Part shown: piece after piece, positions 1 to 8,475 of the stretch
Layout: every line of letters starts with the position of its first letter
Numbering within the stretch: position 1 is the stretch's first letter
Assembly: GCF_002368295.1 (NCBI RefSeq)
Contig: NZ_AP018248.1
Coordinates: forward strand, 1,150,477-1,214,476
Reading direction: 5' to 3'
Length of the DNA stretch: 64,000 nucleotides
DNA from: Tolypothrix tenuis PCC 7101
GTDB lineage: Bacteria > Cyanobacteriota > Cyanobacteriia > Cyanobacteriales > Nostocaceae
The notes under the pieces: generated by a model
Database searches by the model: none
What the model was told of the DNA's origin: nothing
The model's input: the letters and a program-made list of their open reading frames with translations, nothing else
Translations under genes and position numbers: made by a program

Positions 1-776
1 GCAAAGTTAGCTGCAAACAAATTGCGTGCTTCTGCTACGTTAAAAGTAGTGGCAGTGGGTACAACGATGGTGTCACCATCCCTTAAGGTAATATCCTGCC
101 CAATTGTACCTGTTTGAATAAATTGTTTTAAATTCAGTGTTACTGTTTGCTCGCCAGTCCTTCCCAACTTGCGACGTAATTGCACTTTAGTAACATCGGC
201 TGCGAGTGTTACGCCTTCGGCTGTGGTCAGGGCTGCTAATACAGTTGGGTATTGTACGCCAGGATTGTTTCCTGCGCCTCCCTGTAAGTTGAGAGTGTAA
301 GCTCCTGGGCGTGTAACTTCTCCTGCTACAAAAATATTGATGGGGCGTGGTGATAGCAGGTTAACGGAAATTAGAGGACGTTTCAGATAGCGTTTGTATT
401 GTTCGCTAATTAAATCAGCGGCCTGTTCGGTAGTTAGCCCAAGAACTGAGATACTACCAATTAAGGGTAAGTTAATCGAGCCACCTGGGGGAACTTGGTA
501 TTCACCAGTATATTCTGGCACTTCAAATACGTTGACCCGTATCAGGTCGCCGCCGCCTAATAAATAATTAGTATCTATAACAGATGATACAGATGGCGCT
601 GCCGGTGCTGTAGTAGGTGTTGTGAACTGAGCATTAGGTAATACTGGTCTTCTATTCGGTGATACCGGTTGTCCCTGAGCTTGACTAGCAGATGGCGCAG
701 CAACATTAACAGCCGTTAACACAACCACACCCATAATTGACTGAGTGAGGATTTTCAGCAAACCTGTATTAAGCAT
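1..776 (-). CDS. Polysaccharide export protein (Wza/SLBB family), partial
   Basis: The gene starts at an ATG ending at 776 and runs off the left edge, so about 258 codons are visible. The N-terminus has a hydrophobic signal-peptide-like stretch (MLNTGLLKILTQ, then a valine-rich core) ending near SQAQG. A Pro/Thr/Ala-rich linker follows, then a Poly_export domain (LLGGGDLIRVNVFEVPEY, about residues 70-150). Next come SLBB-like repeats containing INIFVAGEVTRPGAY and DGDTIVVPT. The family forms outer-membrane or periplasmic export channels for capsule or exopolysaccharide. The missing C-terminus prevents a closer assignment. No glycosyltransferase is visible beside it; an ABC ATPase lies 386 bp upstream on the same strand. 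Confidence 0.88.
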   Translation of the reverse strand, partial: MLNTGLLKILTQSIMGVVVLTAVNVAAPSASQAQGQPVSPNRRPVLPNAQFTTPTTAPAAPSVSSVIDTNYLLGGGDLIRVNVFEVPEYTGEYQVPPGGSINLPLIGSISVLGLTTEQAADLISEQYKRYLKRPLISVNLLSPRPINIFVAGEVTRPGAYTLNLQGGAGNNPGVQYPTVLAALTTAEGVTLAADVTKVQLRRKLGRTGEQTVTLNLKQFIQTGTIGQDITLRDGDTIVVPTATTFNVAEARNLFAANF

Positions 777-1162
777 ATTTACCTAAGACTCTGAAACTAC
801 AATTGCTAAAATACTGTCTAAACATTTTAATCTTGACTATACGGAATTACTCAAGTTCCGCCACATTCTTATTTTCTTATAAAAACTTGACCTTCCGGAG
901 AAGTATTTGTTGCCGGAAATTGAACTTTCAGTAAAGCTAATTTAAAGTTTGGGCAATTTAAATCTTAATTTATAGTAAATCAGGCAGTGATGTTACTGAA
1001 ATATTTTGATAAATTTGCAAGTTAATATCAACTAAGTCTTGTTATCTACTTAATTCTGCTGTGTTATTTATAATTGCCCAGAAGTTTAACTTAGCTATTG
1101 CTTAATTTAATTTTCAGTATACTTAGCAGAAATTACCAATAGTAATCCTACAGTTAATTGTA
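777..1162. other. Intergenic, AT-rich, no gene seen
   Basis: This AT-rich spacer separates the ABC ATPase from the export gene, both on the minus strand. It presumably holds the export gene's promoter. I see no convincing hairpin, RNA or short gene. Confidence 0.5.
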
Positions 1163-2149
1163 TTAGTGAGACAAATGATGTTTGTGTCGAATCTGTTGCA
1201 TAAAAAACTCTTCAAGAGAGAGGCGCGACAAATTCATCGCCATAATTTGTCCTCCCATAAGCCGGAGGCTGGCTAGAAAATCATAGTAATTTTCTTGTTG
1301 TAGTGTACCTTGCCAAGAAGCATCAGCTTTAAATACAACATTAGGTAACCATTTCTCCAAAATCTCTCTGTTACCCCCTATACCTTTGACTTCATAGATG
1401 CTGGAGTCACCTAATAGTTCATGAAAGGAACCAGTACAGATTAATTCCCCTTGAGCGAGAATAGCAACGCGATCGCATAATATTTCGACTTCACTCAGGA
1501 TATGGCTGTTGAAGAAAATTGTCTTACCTGCGGCTTTCAGTTTTAAAATAATTTCCCGCATTTGGTAGCGGCCTACAGGATCGAGACCAGACATCGGCTC
1601 ATCTAGAAATACCACATTGGGGTCGTTGATTAGTGCCTGAGCCATACCAACGCGCTGTAACATACCCTTGGAATAACGACGCATCTGTTTTTTGCGCGCA
1701 TCAGCCTGAGATAAACCGACTAATTCTAATAGTTCAGGAATGCGTTGGCGTTGAATATTTTGGGGAATTTGAAATATTCCCGCCGCTAACTGTAAAAATT
1801 CCCAGCCAGTGAGATAGTCATACAAATAGGGATTTTCTGGCAGGTAGCCAATATATTGCTTAACACTGCGATCGCCTAATGGTTTACCTAGCAACAATCC
1901 CCTTCCAGAGGTAGGGCGGATAATTCCTAGTAAAAGTTTTAACAAGGTGGTTTTCCCCGCACCATTGGGCCCTAGTAACCCAAAAGTTTCTCCTTGGTGA
2001 ACAGTTAAAGAACAATTTTTGAGGGATGTAACTTTTTGATGCATCCAAAACCCAGTACGGTAGACTTTCCGCAACTCAGAAGTGAAGACTACGGGTGGTG
2101 CATCGGGAGTATTTAGCTGAAAGTTAGGAGCGTCTACAACAGACTTCAT
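1163..2149 (-). CDS. ABC transporter ATP-binding protein (ABC-2/NosF-like, DUF4162 tail)
   Basis: This is a cytoplasmic ATPase subunit of an ABC-2-type exporter. It has Walker A (GPNGAGKTT), the signature (YSKGMLQRVGMAQAL), Walker B (VVFLDEPMSGLDP) and the switch His (NSHILSEVE). About 90 C-terminal residues follow, typical of DUF4162 ATPases. I chose the ATG at 2149 (MKSVVDAP, 328 aa), which has a GGA-type ribosome site. The longer in-frame start at 2182 is a TTG. No permease gene is adjacent, so the membrane partner must lie elsewhere and the substrate is unknown. Confidence 0.88.
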   Translation of the reverse strand: MKSVVDAPNFQLNTPDAPPVVFTSELRKVYRTGFWMHQKVTSLKNCSLTVHQGETFGLLGPNGAGKTTLLKLLLGIIRPTSGRGLLLGKPLGDRSVKQYIGYLPENPYLYDYLTGWEFLQLAAGIFQIPQNIQRQRIPELLELVGLSQADARKKQMRRYSKGMLQRVGMAQALINDPNVVFLDEPMSGLDPVGRYQMREIILKLKAAGKTIFFNSHILSEVEILCDRVAILAQGELICTGSFHELLGDSSIYEVKGIGGNREILEKWLPNVVFKADASWQGTLQQENYYDFLASLRLMGGQIMAMNLSRLSLEEFFMQQIRHKHHLSH

Positions 2150-2471
2150 CGCAGTTCCATAAACAATTACCAAATTTGCCAAAGTTACGCTTTAGGGCTA
2201 TAGCTTTGTTCACTATAGAGGGTACCCATTGGTTAGCAATAACTAACATGATTGTGAAAATTGTTGCCAATGAAGTACTTAACAGAGAGTTGACGGCAAA
2301 GCCTCATACCTTCTGAGGGCGTGATGAAAACCTGGCAAATTGATGCATGGTAAGCTAAAACATATCTAATTTGCATATTAAATTTCATCAAACTCTTGTG
2401 GGGTGGGCATCTTACCCGCCCCGATCATGTAACTTAAATGCCGATTAGCTTAATTTCCCCATACAAGCAAA

Positions 2472-2499
2472 ATCCCACCCCCTGAAAAGGAAGTGGGAT
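2472..2499 (-). terminator. Hairpin downstream of hisB
   Basis: The 7-bp stem ATCCCAC/GTGGGAT lies 28 bp beyond the hisB stop. On the minus strand it is followed by TTTTG. It looks like a weak rho-independent terminator. Confidence 0.5.
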
Positions 2500-2526
2500 G
2501 AACTTCAGCATATTATGGTTATTGCT

Positions 2527-3168
2527 TCACAAAACCCCTTTAGAACTGGGAATCATTCCAGCACGACGGGGGTCGATTTCCACTGCAATCCGCATTGCTC
2601 TAGCAAATGCTTTAAAAGTTGCTTCAATGATGTGGTGGGAATTAATGCCATCTAACTGACGAATGTGCAATGTTAATTGACTATGGTTAACCAGCGCCAC
2701 GAAAAATTCCCTTACTAGTTGGGTGTCATAGGTTCCTACCCGTTGTGTAGGGATTTCTAAACCATAGCTGAGGTGGGGACGACCAGAAAAGTCTAATGCT
2801 ACTTGCACCAATGCTTCATCAAGTGGCGCGAGGAAATTACCAAAGCGGACAATACCTTTCCTGTCACCTAGCGCTTTACTGAAAGCCTGTCCTAAGGTAA
2901 TACCCACATCTTCGTTAGTGTGGTGGTCATCAATTTCCCAGTCTCCTTTAGCTTGGACATCCAAGTCAATTAACCCGTGGGAGGCAATTTGATGCAGCAT
3001 ATGATCCAAAAAGGGAATTCCTGTAGCTGCCTTACAAATACCTGTACCATCAAGGTTGATAGTAACTTGAACATCAGTTTCACCAGTTGTGCGATGAACC
3101 GAAGCAATCCGAGGACTGGGATGAGGTGATTCGAGAGAGAGATTTATTTCGCGATCGCTGATTTGCAT
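2527..3168 (-). CDS. hisB: Imidazoleglycerol-phosphate dehydratase
   Basis: HisB catalyses the sixth step of histidine synthesis, dehydrating imidazole glycerol phosphate to imidazole acetol phosphate. The protein has 213 residues, normal for the monofunctional enzyme. It shows the two manganese-binding histidine motifs, DDHHTNEDVGI (about residue 80) and NSHHIIEATFKAFARA (about residue 176), plus FLDHMLHQIASHG near residue 53. It starts at an ATG. fabI lies upstream on the same strand, separated by a repeat-rich 184-bp spacer. The fabI-hisB adjacency, with ntcA divergent, matches the arrangement I recall in Anabaena. Confidence 0.96.
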   Translation of the reverse strand: MQISDREINLSLESPHPSPRIASVHRTTGETDVQVTINLDGTGICKAATGIPFLDHMLHQIASHGLIDLDVQAKGDWEIDDHHTNEDVGITLGQAFSKALGDRKGIVRFGNFLAPLDEALVQVALDFSGRPHLSYGLEIPTQRVGTYDTQLVREFFVALVNHSQLTLHIRQLDGINSHHIIEATFKAFARAMRIAVEIDPRRAGMIPSSKGVL

Positions 3169-3173
3169 AGTTA

Positions 3174-3345
3174 GTGGGAATTGGGAATAGGGGACTGGGG
3201 ACTGGGGATTGGGGATTGGGGATTGGGGAGATGAGGGGGATGAGGGAGATAAGGGAGATAAGGGAGATGAGGGAGAAATATCATTACCAATTACCCATTA
3301 CCAATTACCCATTACCAATGCCCAATACCCAATGCCCCATGCCCA
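3174..3345. repeat. Short tandem repeats (STRR-like heptamers) between hisB and fabI
   Basis: There are three adjacent low-complexity blocks. The first is GGGGAYT heptamers at about 3190-3229, the second is GGGAGATRA-type units at about 3231-3274, and the third is CCAATTA/CCCATTA units at about 3287-3345. They match the heptanucleotide short tandem repeats known from heterocystous cyanobacteria. ORFs called across this block are artefacts of the repeats. Confidence 0.85.
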
Positions 3346-3352
3346 AAATCTA

Positions 3353-4129
3353 CTACATCCCCATAATTTCATATCCTGCATCCACATATATGACTTGTCC
3401 TGTAATCCCAGTGGACAAATCACTACACAAGAAAGCAGCTGTATTACCTACTTCTAGCTGGGTGACTGTGCGTCGCAGAGGAGCAACTTCTTCTACATGG
3501 TGAATCATATCTAAAATGCCGCCGACAGCGCTAGATGCCAAGGTGCGAATCGGCCCGGCGGAGATGGCATTCACCCGGATATTTTGCGGCCCCATTTCTG
3601 CTGCTAGGTAACGTACACTAGCTTCCAACCCTGCCTTAGCAACTCCCATAATGTTATAGTTAGGAATCGCCCTAATGCTACCTAAATAAGTGAGGGTGAC
3701 AATACTTCCACCTTCGGTCATTAAAGGTTTGGCTGCACCGCTCAACTGCACGAGGGAATAAGTACTAATTTGTAGTGCTGTGTTGAAGCCAGCGCGTGTT
3801 GTTTGGCTAAAATCTCCACTCAAATCGTCTTTATTAGCAAAAGCCAAGCAATGAACTAGGATGTCTAGCTTTCCCCATTTATCTCGAATGGTGTCAAAGG
3901 TAGAATGAATCTGTTCATCGTTTTGGACATCGCAAGGAAGAAATAAGCTGGGGTTAAGAGGTTCTACCAATTCCGCAACTTTTTTCTCCATTTTGCCTTT
4001 TTCATCAGGTAAGTAAGTAATACCTAAGTTAGCTCCAGCTTGGTGTAGTTGTTGGGCAATTCCCCAGGCAATGGAGCGGTTATTTGCAATACCTGTAACA
4101 AGGGCATTTTTTCCTGTCAGATTCAGCAT
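3353..4129 (-). CDS. fabI: Enoyl-[acyl-carrier-protein] reductase (NADH)
   Basis: FabI reduces trans-2-enoyl-ACP in the last step of each fatty acid elongation cycle. At 258 residues it has the family's usual length. The N-terminus carries the SDR nucleotide-binding region (LTGKNALVTGIANNRSIAWG), in the form typical of enoyl reductases. The active site shows YNIMGVAKAGLEASVRYLA, with the Tyr and Lys of the FabI Y-x6-K pattern. The C-terminus is TGQVIYVDAGYEIMGM. It is transcribed divergently from ntcA. Confidence 0.96.
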   Translation of the reverse strand: MLNLTGKNALVTGIANNRSIAWGIAQQLHQAGANLGITYLPDEKGKMEKKVAELVEPLNPSLFLPCDVQNDEQIHSTFDTIRDKWGKLDILVHCLAFANKDDLSGDFSQTTRAGFNTALQISTYSLVQLSGAAKPLMTEGGSIVTLTYLGSIRAIPNYNIMGVAKAGLEASVRYLAAEMGPQNIRVNAISAGPIRTLASSAVGGILDMIHHVEEVAPLRRTVTQLEVGNTAAFLCSDLSTGITGQVIYVDAGYEIMGM

Positions 4130-4509
4130 GAGAAATGGTAAGTGTAAACAATCATTAGGAGCATACTAGAATCTGAGGCTAGTTTGTCTTTGTTTTACAG
4201 AGGATTTGTAAAAATATTATTGGTAAGGGTTTTTACAAGAATAAAATTACAGTTTATTCCTTAATAAATTCTCAAGAACTCTTGATTTTGTCTTTAAAAA
4301 AACATTGCTAATACAGCTGAAGTAACTAGCTATTCAAGAAGTACTAGCTAAAAATATCAAAAATTATGTATCATAATAAACAAATAATTAGGAAACAATA
4401 ATTTTGAGTATAGGAAAGTACAGAAAGGTTGACGGTGCTTTATTGATTTTTCAGGTGTATTCTTAGGTAATCAGTTTTTGTTTTTCCGGCATTGGGTAGG
4501 GGAAGGGAG
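4130..4509. other. fabI/ntcA divergent intergenic region
   Basis: This AT-rich region must carry promoters for both fabI (minus) and ntcA (plus). A candidate NtcA operator lies at 4408-4421. A TATTCT hexamer fitting the cyanobacterial -10 pattern TAN3T lies at 4458-4463. No other gene is seen. Confidence 0.6.
4408..4421 (+). promoter_or_regulatory. Candidate NtcA-binding site (GTA-N8-TAC) upstream of ntcA
   Basis: GTATAGGAAAGTAC matches the NtcA consensus GTA-N8-TAC exactly. It lies about 90 bp before the ntcA start. ntcA is known to be autoregulated in Anabaena. The nearest TAN3T hexamer (4458-4463) is about 36 bp downstream, further than the roughly 22 bp of a classical activated promoter. 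The site may therefore act from a class I position, or on another start. Confidence 0.5.
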
Positions 4510-5181
4510 ATGATCGTGACACAAGATAAAGCCCTAGCAAATGTTTTTCGTCAGATGGCAACTGGAGCGTTTCCTCCAGTTGTAGAAACGTTTGAACGCA
4601 ATAAAACGATCTTTTTTCCAGGCGATCCTGCTGAACGAGTTTATTTTCTTTTGAAAGGCGCTGTTAAGCTTTCCAGGGTGTATGAGGCAGGAGAAGAAAT
4701 CACAGTAGCGCTGCTACGGGAAAATAGCGTTTTTGGTGTGTTGTCATTGCTGACGGGAAACAAATCGGATAGGTTTTACCATGCCGTTGCATTTACCCCT
4801 GTAGAATTATTGTCAGCTCCTATTGAACAAGTAGAGCAGGCACTCAAGGAAAATCCAGAATTATCAATGTTAATGCTGCGAGGTCTTTCTTCGCGAATTT
4901 TACAAACAGAGATGATGATTGAAACCCTCGCACACCGAGATATGGGTTCAAGGTTAGTGAGTTTTTTATTAATTCTCTGTCGCGATTTTGGTGTTCCTTG
5001 TGCAGATGGGATCACAATAGATCTGAAGCTATCTCATCAAGCGATCGCAGAAGCGATCGGTTCTACTCGTGTTACCGTCACCAGGTTACTCGGCGATTTA
5101 CGTGAGAAAAAGATGATTTCTATTCACAAAAAGAAGATTACTGTGCATAAACCTGTTACTTTAAGTCGGCAATTTACTTAA
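4510..5181 (+). CDS. ntcA: Global nitrogen regulator NtcA (CRP family)
   Basis: NtcA is the 2-oxoglutarate-responsive activator and repressor of nitrogen assimilation and heterocyst genes. From the ATG at 4510 the protein has 223 residues, the known length. That ATG follows a strong GGAAGGGAG ribosome site, whereas an earlier in-frame start at 4492 would add six residues. The cyclic-nucleotide-like effector domain spans about residues 20-125, with [16 protein letters not shown]. The C-terminal helix-turn-helix includes [20 protein letters not shown] (about residues 172-191). By memory the sequence is close to identical to Anabaena NtcA. DUF3084 and YqgF-like genes follow on the same strand. 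Confidence 0.97.
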
Positions 5182-5348
5182 AAGCAATTGGGGAAAGCAG
5201 AGGAGGCGAATGTTGTGTTTTTAGAAATCACACCACTATGGAGGTAAATCTAAAAATTGATTAAGTTCAGCAATTGCCAATCTCTGATTTCCCGCAGAAG
5301 ATGTTTGAAAGTAGTAGGCTGTATCTGGAAGCATTTCGGTAGCTGAAG

Positions 5349-6842
5349 ATGACCACTGGGTACATCCTCATTGCAGCAATTTTAATTCTAGGGGGCGTAC
5401 TTGCCACCGTGGGCGATCGCATCGGCACACGAGTTGGCAAGGCGCGCCTTTCTTTGTTTAAATTACGTCCAAAAAATACGGCAGTCATAGTAACTATTTT
5501 TACTGGTACTTTAATTTCAGCGTCTACTCTGGCAATTTTATTTGCTGCTGATGAAGGATTACGCAAAGGGGTGTTTGAGTTAGAGGATATTCAAAAAGAC
5601 CTCAGACAAAAGCGCGAACAACTCAAAACTGCGGAAACCCAGAAAAGTCAAGTAGAAGGTGAACTAAATCAAGCCAGGAAAGAACAGTCCCAAGCCCAGC
5701 AAGACTTACAGGTAATTAATCAGTCCTTGCAGGCGGCGAATGCCAAACAACAGGTAACGCAAGCTCAACTTAACCGCACTCTTAAGCAACAAGCACAAAC
5801 CCAAAATCAGTTGCAACGCACTCAAAGCCAATTAGGCCAAGTCGTAGCACAATATCAAAAAGCAATCACAGAACTGCAAAGCGTTGAAGATGAGAAAAAG
5901 AATCTGCTGGCGGAAATTGAGCAACGCAAAATAGAACGCCAAAGACTGTATGCTGAAGCCAAGAAAGCGATTGATGAAGCTAAAACAGCAATTGCCAAAC
6001 GCGATCGCGAATTAGCTAATAGACAAGAAGCCATTGAACAACGGGATCAAAAAATTGCCCGGTTGGATAAACTCATTCAACAACGCAATCAAGAAGTTGC
6101 AGCCCGCGAGGAAGTGATTGCTAAACGGGAATCTCTCCTAAAAGACTTAGAAAAGCAACAGAACTATCTAGAACAAGAAGTAGCCAGGCTGGAAAAATAT
6201 TATCAGTCATATCGTGACCTGCGTTTAGGGAAATTGGCTTTAGTACGGGGTCAAGTTTTGGCGGCGGCTGTAGTTCAAGTCACTCAGCCGACAGCAGCAC
6301 GTCAAGCAATCATTCAACTGCTCCAGGAAGCCAATCAGAATGCTATCCTCGAATTAGCTGAACCTGGGACAAATACCTTAAATAATGTAGAAATCCTGCA
6401 CGTTACCCCGGATCGCATTGAGCAATTGATCAAGCAGATAAATGATGGTCGAGAATATGTCATTCGGATTTTCTCTGCTGGTAATTATGTCAGGGGAGAA
6501 AAGCAGATAGAATTCTTTGCCGATTCAGCGAGAAACCAACTGGTCTTTTCTGGGGGACAAATACTAGCCAGCACTACTGCTGATCCCAAGACGATGACAT
6601 CCTATCAACTCAGGCAAAGGTTGGATCTGCTGATTTCTGCTTCGCAATTTCGCGCCCGAAATGCTGGCATTATTGAAAATGTCCAAATCGATGGTACTTT
6701 TCTGCGCTTTGTTTCCCAACTTAGGCAATCCGATCAAGCATTAGAGATTAAAGCGATCGCAGCTGAAGACACTTTCACAGCTGGGCCGCTGAGAGTCAAA
6801 CTAGTGGCAGTAATCGGCGGCCAGGTTATTTTTAGTACGTAA
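5349..6842 (+). CDS. DUF3084 membrane-anchored coiled-coil protein
   Basis: This 497-residue protein is conserved in cyanobacteria; its function is unknown to me. Two hydrophobic segments near the N-terminus (about residues 3-20 and 47-66) would anchor it in a membrane. A long Gln/Glu/Lys-rich coiled coil follows (about residues 75-285), with heptad-like stretches such as QAQQDLQVINQSLQAANAKQ. The C-terminal globular region (about 290-497) contains the DUF3084 core (YVIRIFSAGNYVRGEKQIEF). It starts at an ATG 167 bp after ntcA and precedes the YqgF-like gene, an order I recall from Anabaena. The architecture suggests an envelope-spanning scaffold, but that is inference. Confidence 0.85.
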   Translation: MTTGYILIAAILILGGVLATVGDRIGTRVGKARLSLFKLRPKNTAVIVTIFTGTLISASTLAILFAADEGLRKGVFELEDIQKDLRQKREQLKTAETQKSQVEGELNQARKEQSQAQQDLQVINQSLQAANAKQQVTQAQLNRTLKQQAQTQNQLQRTQSQLGQVVAQYQKAITELQSVEDEKKNLLAEIEQRKIERQRLYAEAKKAIDEAKTAIAKRDRELANRQEAIEQRDQKIARLDKLIQQRNQEVAAREEVIAKRESLLKDLEKQQNYLEQEVARLEKYYQSYRDLRLGKLALVRGQVLAAAVVQVTQPTAARQAIIQLLQEANQNAILELAEPGTNTLNNVEILHVTPDRIEQLIKQINDGREYVIRIFSAGNYVRGEKQIEFFADSARNQLVFSGGQILASTTADPKTMTSYQLRQRLDLLISASQFRARNAGIIENVQIDGTFLRFVSQLRQSDQALEIKAIAAEDTFTAGPLRVKLVAVIGGQVIFST

Positions 6843-6978
6843 AAAATTAACCAACTAGATATTAATCCGATTTAAGCTGATTTAAGCGGCTGATATATCT
6901 TGAACTTGTAGTTCAAAAATAGCCAGCAGTCTAAATGAGAGTGTGGTTACAGTTGAACTTTTAAATTTTAATTTGCTT

Positions 6979-7425
6979 ATGAATCTCCGTGAATTCTCAC
7001 CGACACAACCAGTCATTTTAGGCTTTGATCCCGGTCGAGATAAATGTGGATTAGCAGTGATCGGGCTAGATCGGCAACTACATTATCACCAAGTTGTACC
7101 AGCAAATGCCGCGATCGCTACCATTGAAACCCTGCGTCAAAAATACCCAATTTCAATGATGGTAATGGGCGACCAAACTACAGCCAAGCAATGGAAACAA
7201 CGGTTGCAAAAAGAATTAGTAGAACCGTTGAATATTATTTTGGTAGATGAACGCTATACCACGTTAGAAGCACGCGATCGCTATTGGCAAATGTATCCGC
7301 CTAAAGGACTGACAAAGCTGTTACCGCAAGGTATGCGACAACCACCACGCCCAATAGATGACATTGTTGCCATCCTTTTAATTGAAAGATATCTCAATCG
7401 CCTAGCAGAATCAGTTAACAGTTAA
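6979..7425 (+). CDS. RuvC/YqgF-like RNase H-fold protein
   Basis: This protein of about 148 residues has an RNase H/RuvC-like fold signature. GFDPGRDKCGLAVI near the N-terminus carries the first catalytic Asp. VDERYTTLEAR and a C-terminal DDIVAILLIERYL supply further acidic positions. Relatives are annotated as resolvase-like or pre-16S rRNA-processing nuclease-like proteins. I prefer the ATG at 6979; a GTG at 6943 would add 12 residues (MVTVELLNFNLL). The substrate cannot be read from the sequence. Confidence 0.82.
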   Translation: MNLREFSPTQPVILGFDPGRDKCGLAVIGLDRQLHYHQVVPANAAIATIETLRQKYPISMMVMGDQTTAKQWKQRLQKELVEPLNIILVDERYTTLEARDRYWQMYPPKGLTKLLPQGMRQPPRPIDDIVAILLIERYLNRLAESVNS

Positions 7426-7580
7426 AAATTGTCAGTCAATTTTGGATGCGTGGATTGATTCCACGAATTAATTCGGGGGCTTGGAAGCCGTTTAGATTCT
7501 TTAAATCTTGAATCTTCTCCTAGCAAAGAGGCTACGCCAACAATCCAAAATTTAAAATCTAAAATTCGGTCAGGGAACCC

Positions 7581-7844
7581 TTACAGTTCAGCGCGAATAG
7601 TAAAAGCATAGTCTCCTCCAGGCTCTAACTGATAATCTTGTTTCTCCAAGAAGCGACCTAAAGGTTCTTTAATTAAGGCGCGACCTTGAGAAGGCTTTAC
7701 AGACAGTTCTCCTCGGCGAAAATGCCATTGGAACTGCCATTCATACTCACCCGCACTTACTTCGCCCTCAAGGAAGCCGTGTTGCCAAGATTGGCGGGTT
7801 ATTTTGACATGGGCGATGGTTTCTGGCAGACGTTTAGCACTCAC
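7581..7844 (-). CDS. DUF3146-like small conserved cyanobacterial protein
   Basis: This protein of about 87 residues begins MSAKRLPETIAHVKITRQ from a GTG at 7844. A TTG at 7859 would add five residues. It is rich in aromatic residues and beta-prone (GEYEWQFQWHFRRGEL) and ends in YAFTIRAEL, with no membrane segment or signal. I recall a cyanobacterial family of this size and wording (DUF3146), but its function is unknown. It is convergent with the YqgF-like gene and carries its own start on the opposite strand. Confidence 0.75.
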   Translation of the reverse strand: MSAKRLPETIAHVKITRQSWQHGFLEGEVSAGEYEWQFQWHFRRGELSVKPSQGRALIKEPLGRFLEKQDYQLEPGGDYAFTIRAEL

Positions 7845-8224
7845 AATGCTGTATATCAAGTTAAGAGTTACAGTTAACCACTTAGGCTAATTCTTTTAAT
7901 ACCAAACATAGCGTAAATTCAGAAACTGACAAAGTGAGTATTGTAAATTGGGACTAAAGACTGATACCCATTTGGGATTTTAGATTGAAAACCTTAAATA
8001 CAAAGCTGTTCCTAGATTCTCAAACCATACTAGTATTTCAGTTTAGTATGAATTAGTAGCTACATAAACTAACTACAGCCCAACCCATAAAGGGTAAGCA
8101 ATTTAATTATTAGTCGGTTCCTTAGAAACCATTTTTTCAACTCAAACTTCTTGCTGTTATATGACTGTTATTTTATTTTGGAAATACATTTATATGAACT
8201 CCAAAAAATAAATCAACAACACAT

Positions 8225-8283
8225 AGGGGCATGGCATCCCAAGATTTTTATAAATTCAAATATCTTATCTACGCCGTGCCCCT
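8225..8283. repeat. Long-stem inverted repeat
   Basis: AGGGGCATGGC (8225-8235) can pair with GCCGTGCCCCT (8273-8283) with one G-U. The sequence between is itself partly self-complementary (AAGATTT against AAATATCTT). It may be a folded repeat element or a terminator; no function is shown. Confidence 0.5.
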
Positions 8284-8417
8284 AAGATTTGGGTATTTTT
8301 TTAATTTTTGTCAGTCCCGAATTACATTGAGTCTCTGTAGACAGGCTGAATTTTTTTAGCCGCGACTTCAGTCTTGCGGCTCGAATAATTTTAAAAGTTG
8401 AATAAGAGAAGCATACA

Positions 8418-8442
8418 GCGATGCCTTGCCCTAAGGCATCGC
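8418..8442 (-). terminator. Perfect hairpin just downstream of pnp
   Basis: GCGATGCCTT (8418-8427) and AAGGCATCGC (8433-8442) form a perfect 10-bp stem around the loop GCCCT. It lies 34 bp past the pnp stop. No T-run follows on the minus strand, so it may act as an RNA 3' end stabiliser rather than an intrinsic terminator. Confidence 0.5.
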
Positions 8443-8475
8443 GGATTTTAGATTCAATCTAAAATCCTAAATCGA

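Larger units (their letters stand above)
7845..8475. other. Intergenic region with two inverted repeats
   Basis: This AT-rich, 630-bp region has no credible gene. It contains a long imperfect inverted repeat (AGGGGCATGGC at 8225-8235 with GCCGTGCCCCT at 8273-8283) and the pnp-proximal hairpin at 8418-8442. Confidence 0.6.

Noticed and set aside
3174..3503. Two overlapping plus-strand ORFs
   Set aside because: Their peptides (GLGTGDWGLGIGE, MREIREIREM) are translations of heptamer repeats, and they run into the antisense strand of fabI.
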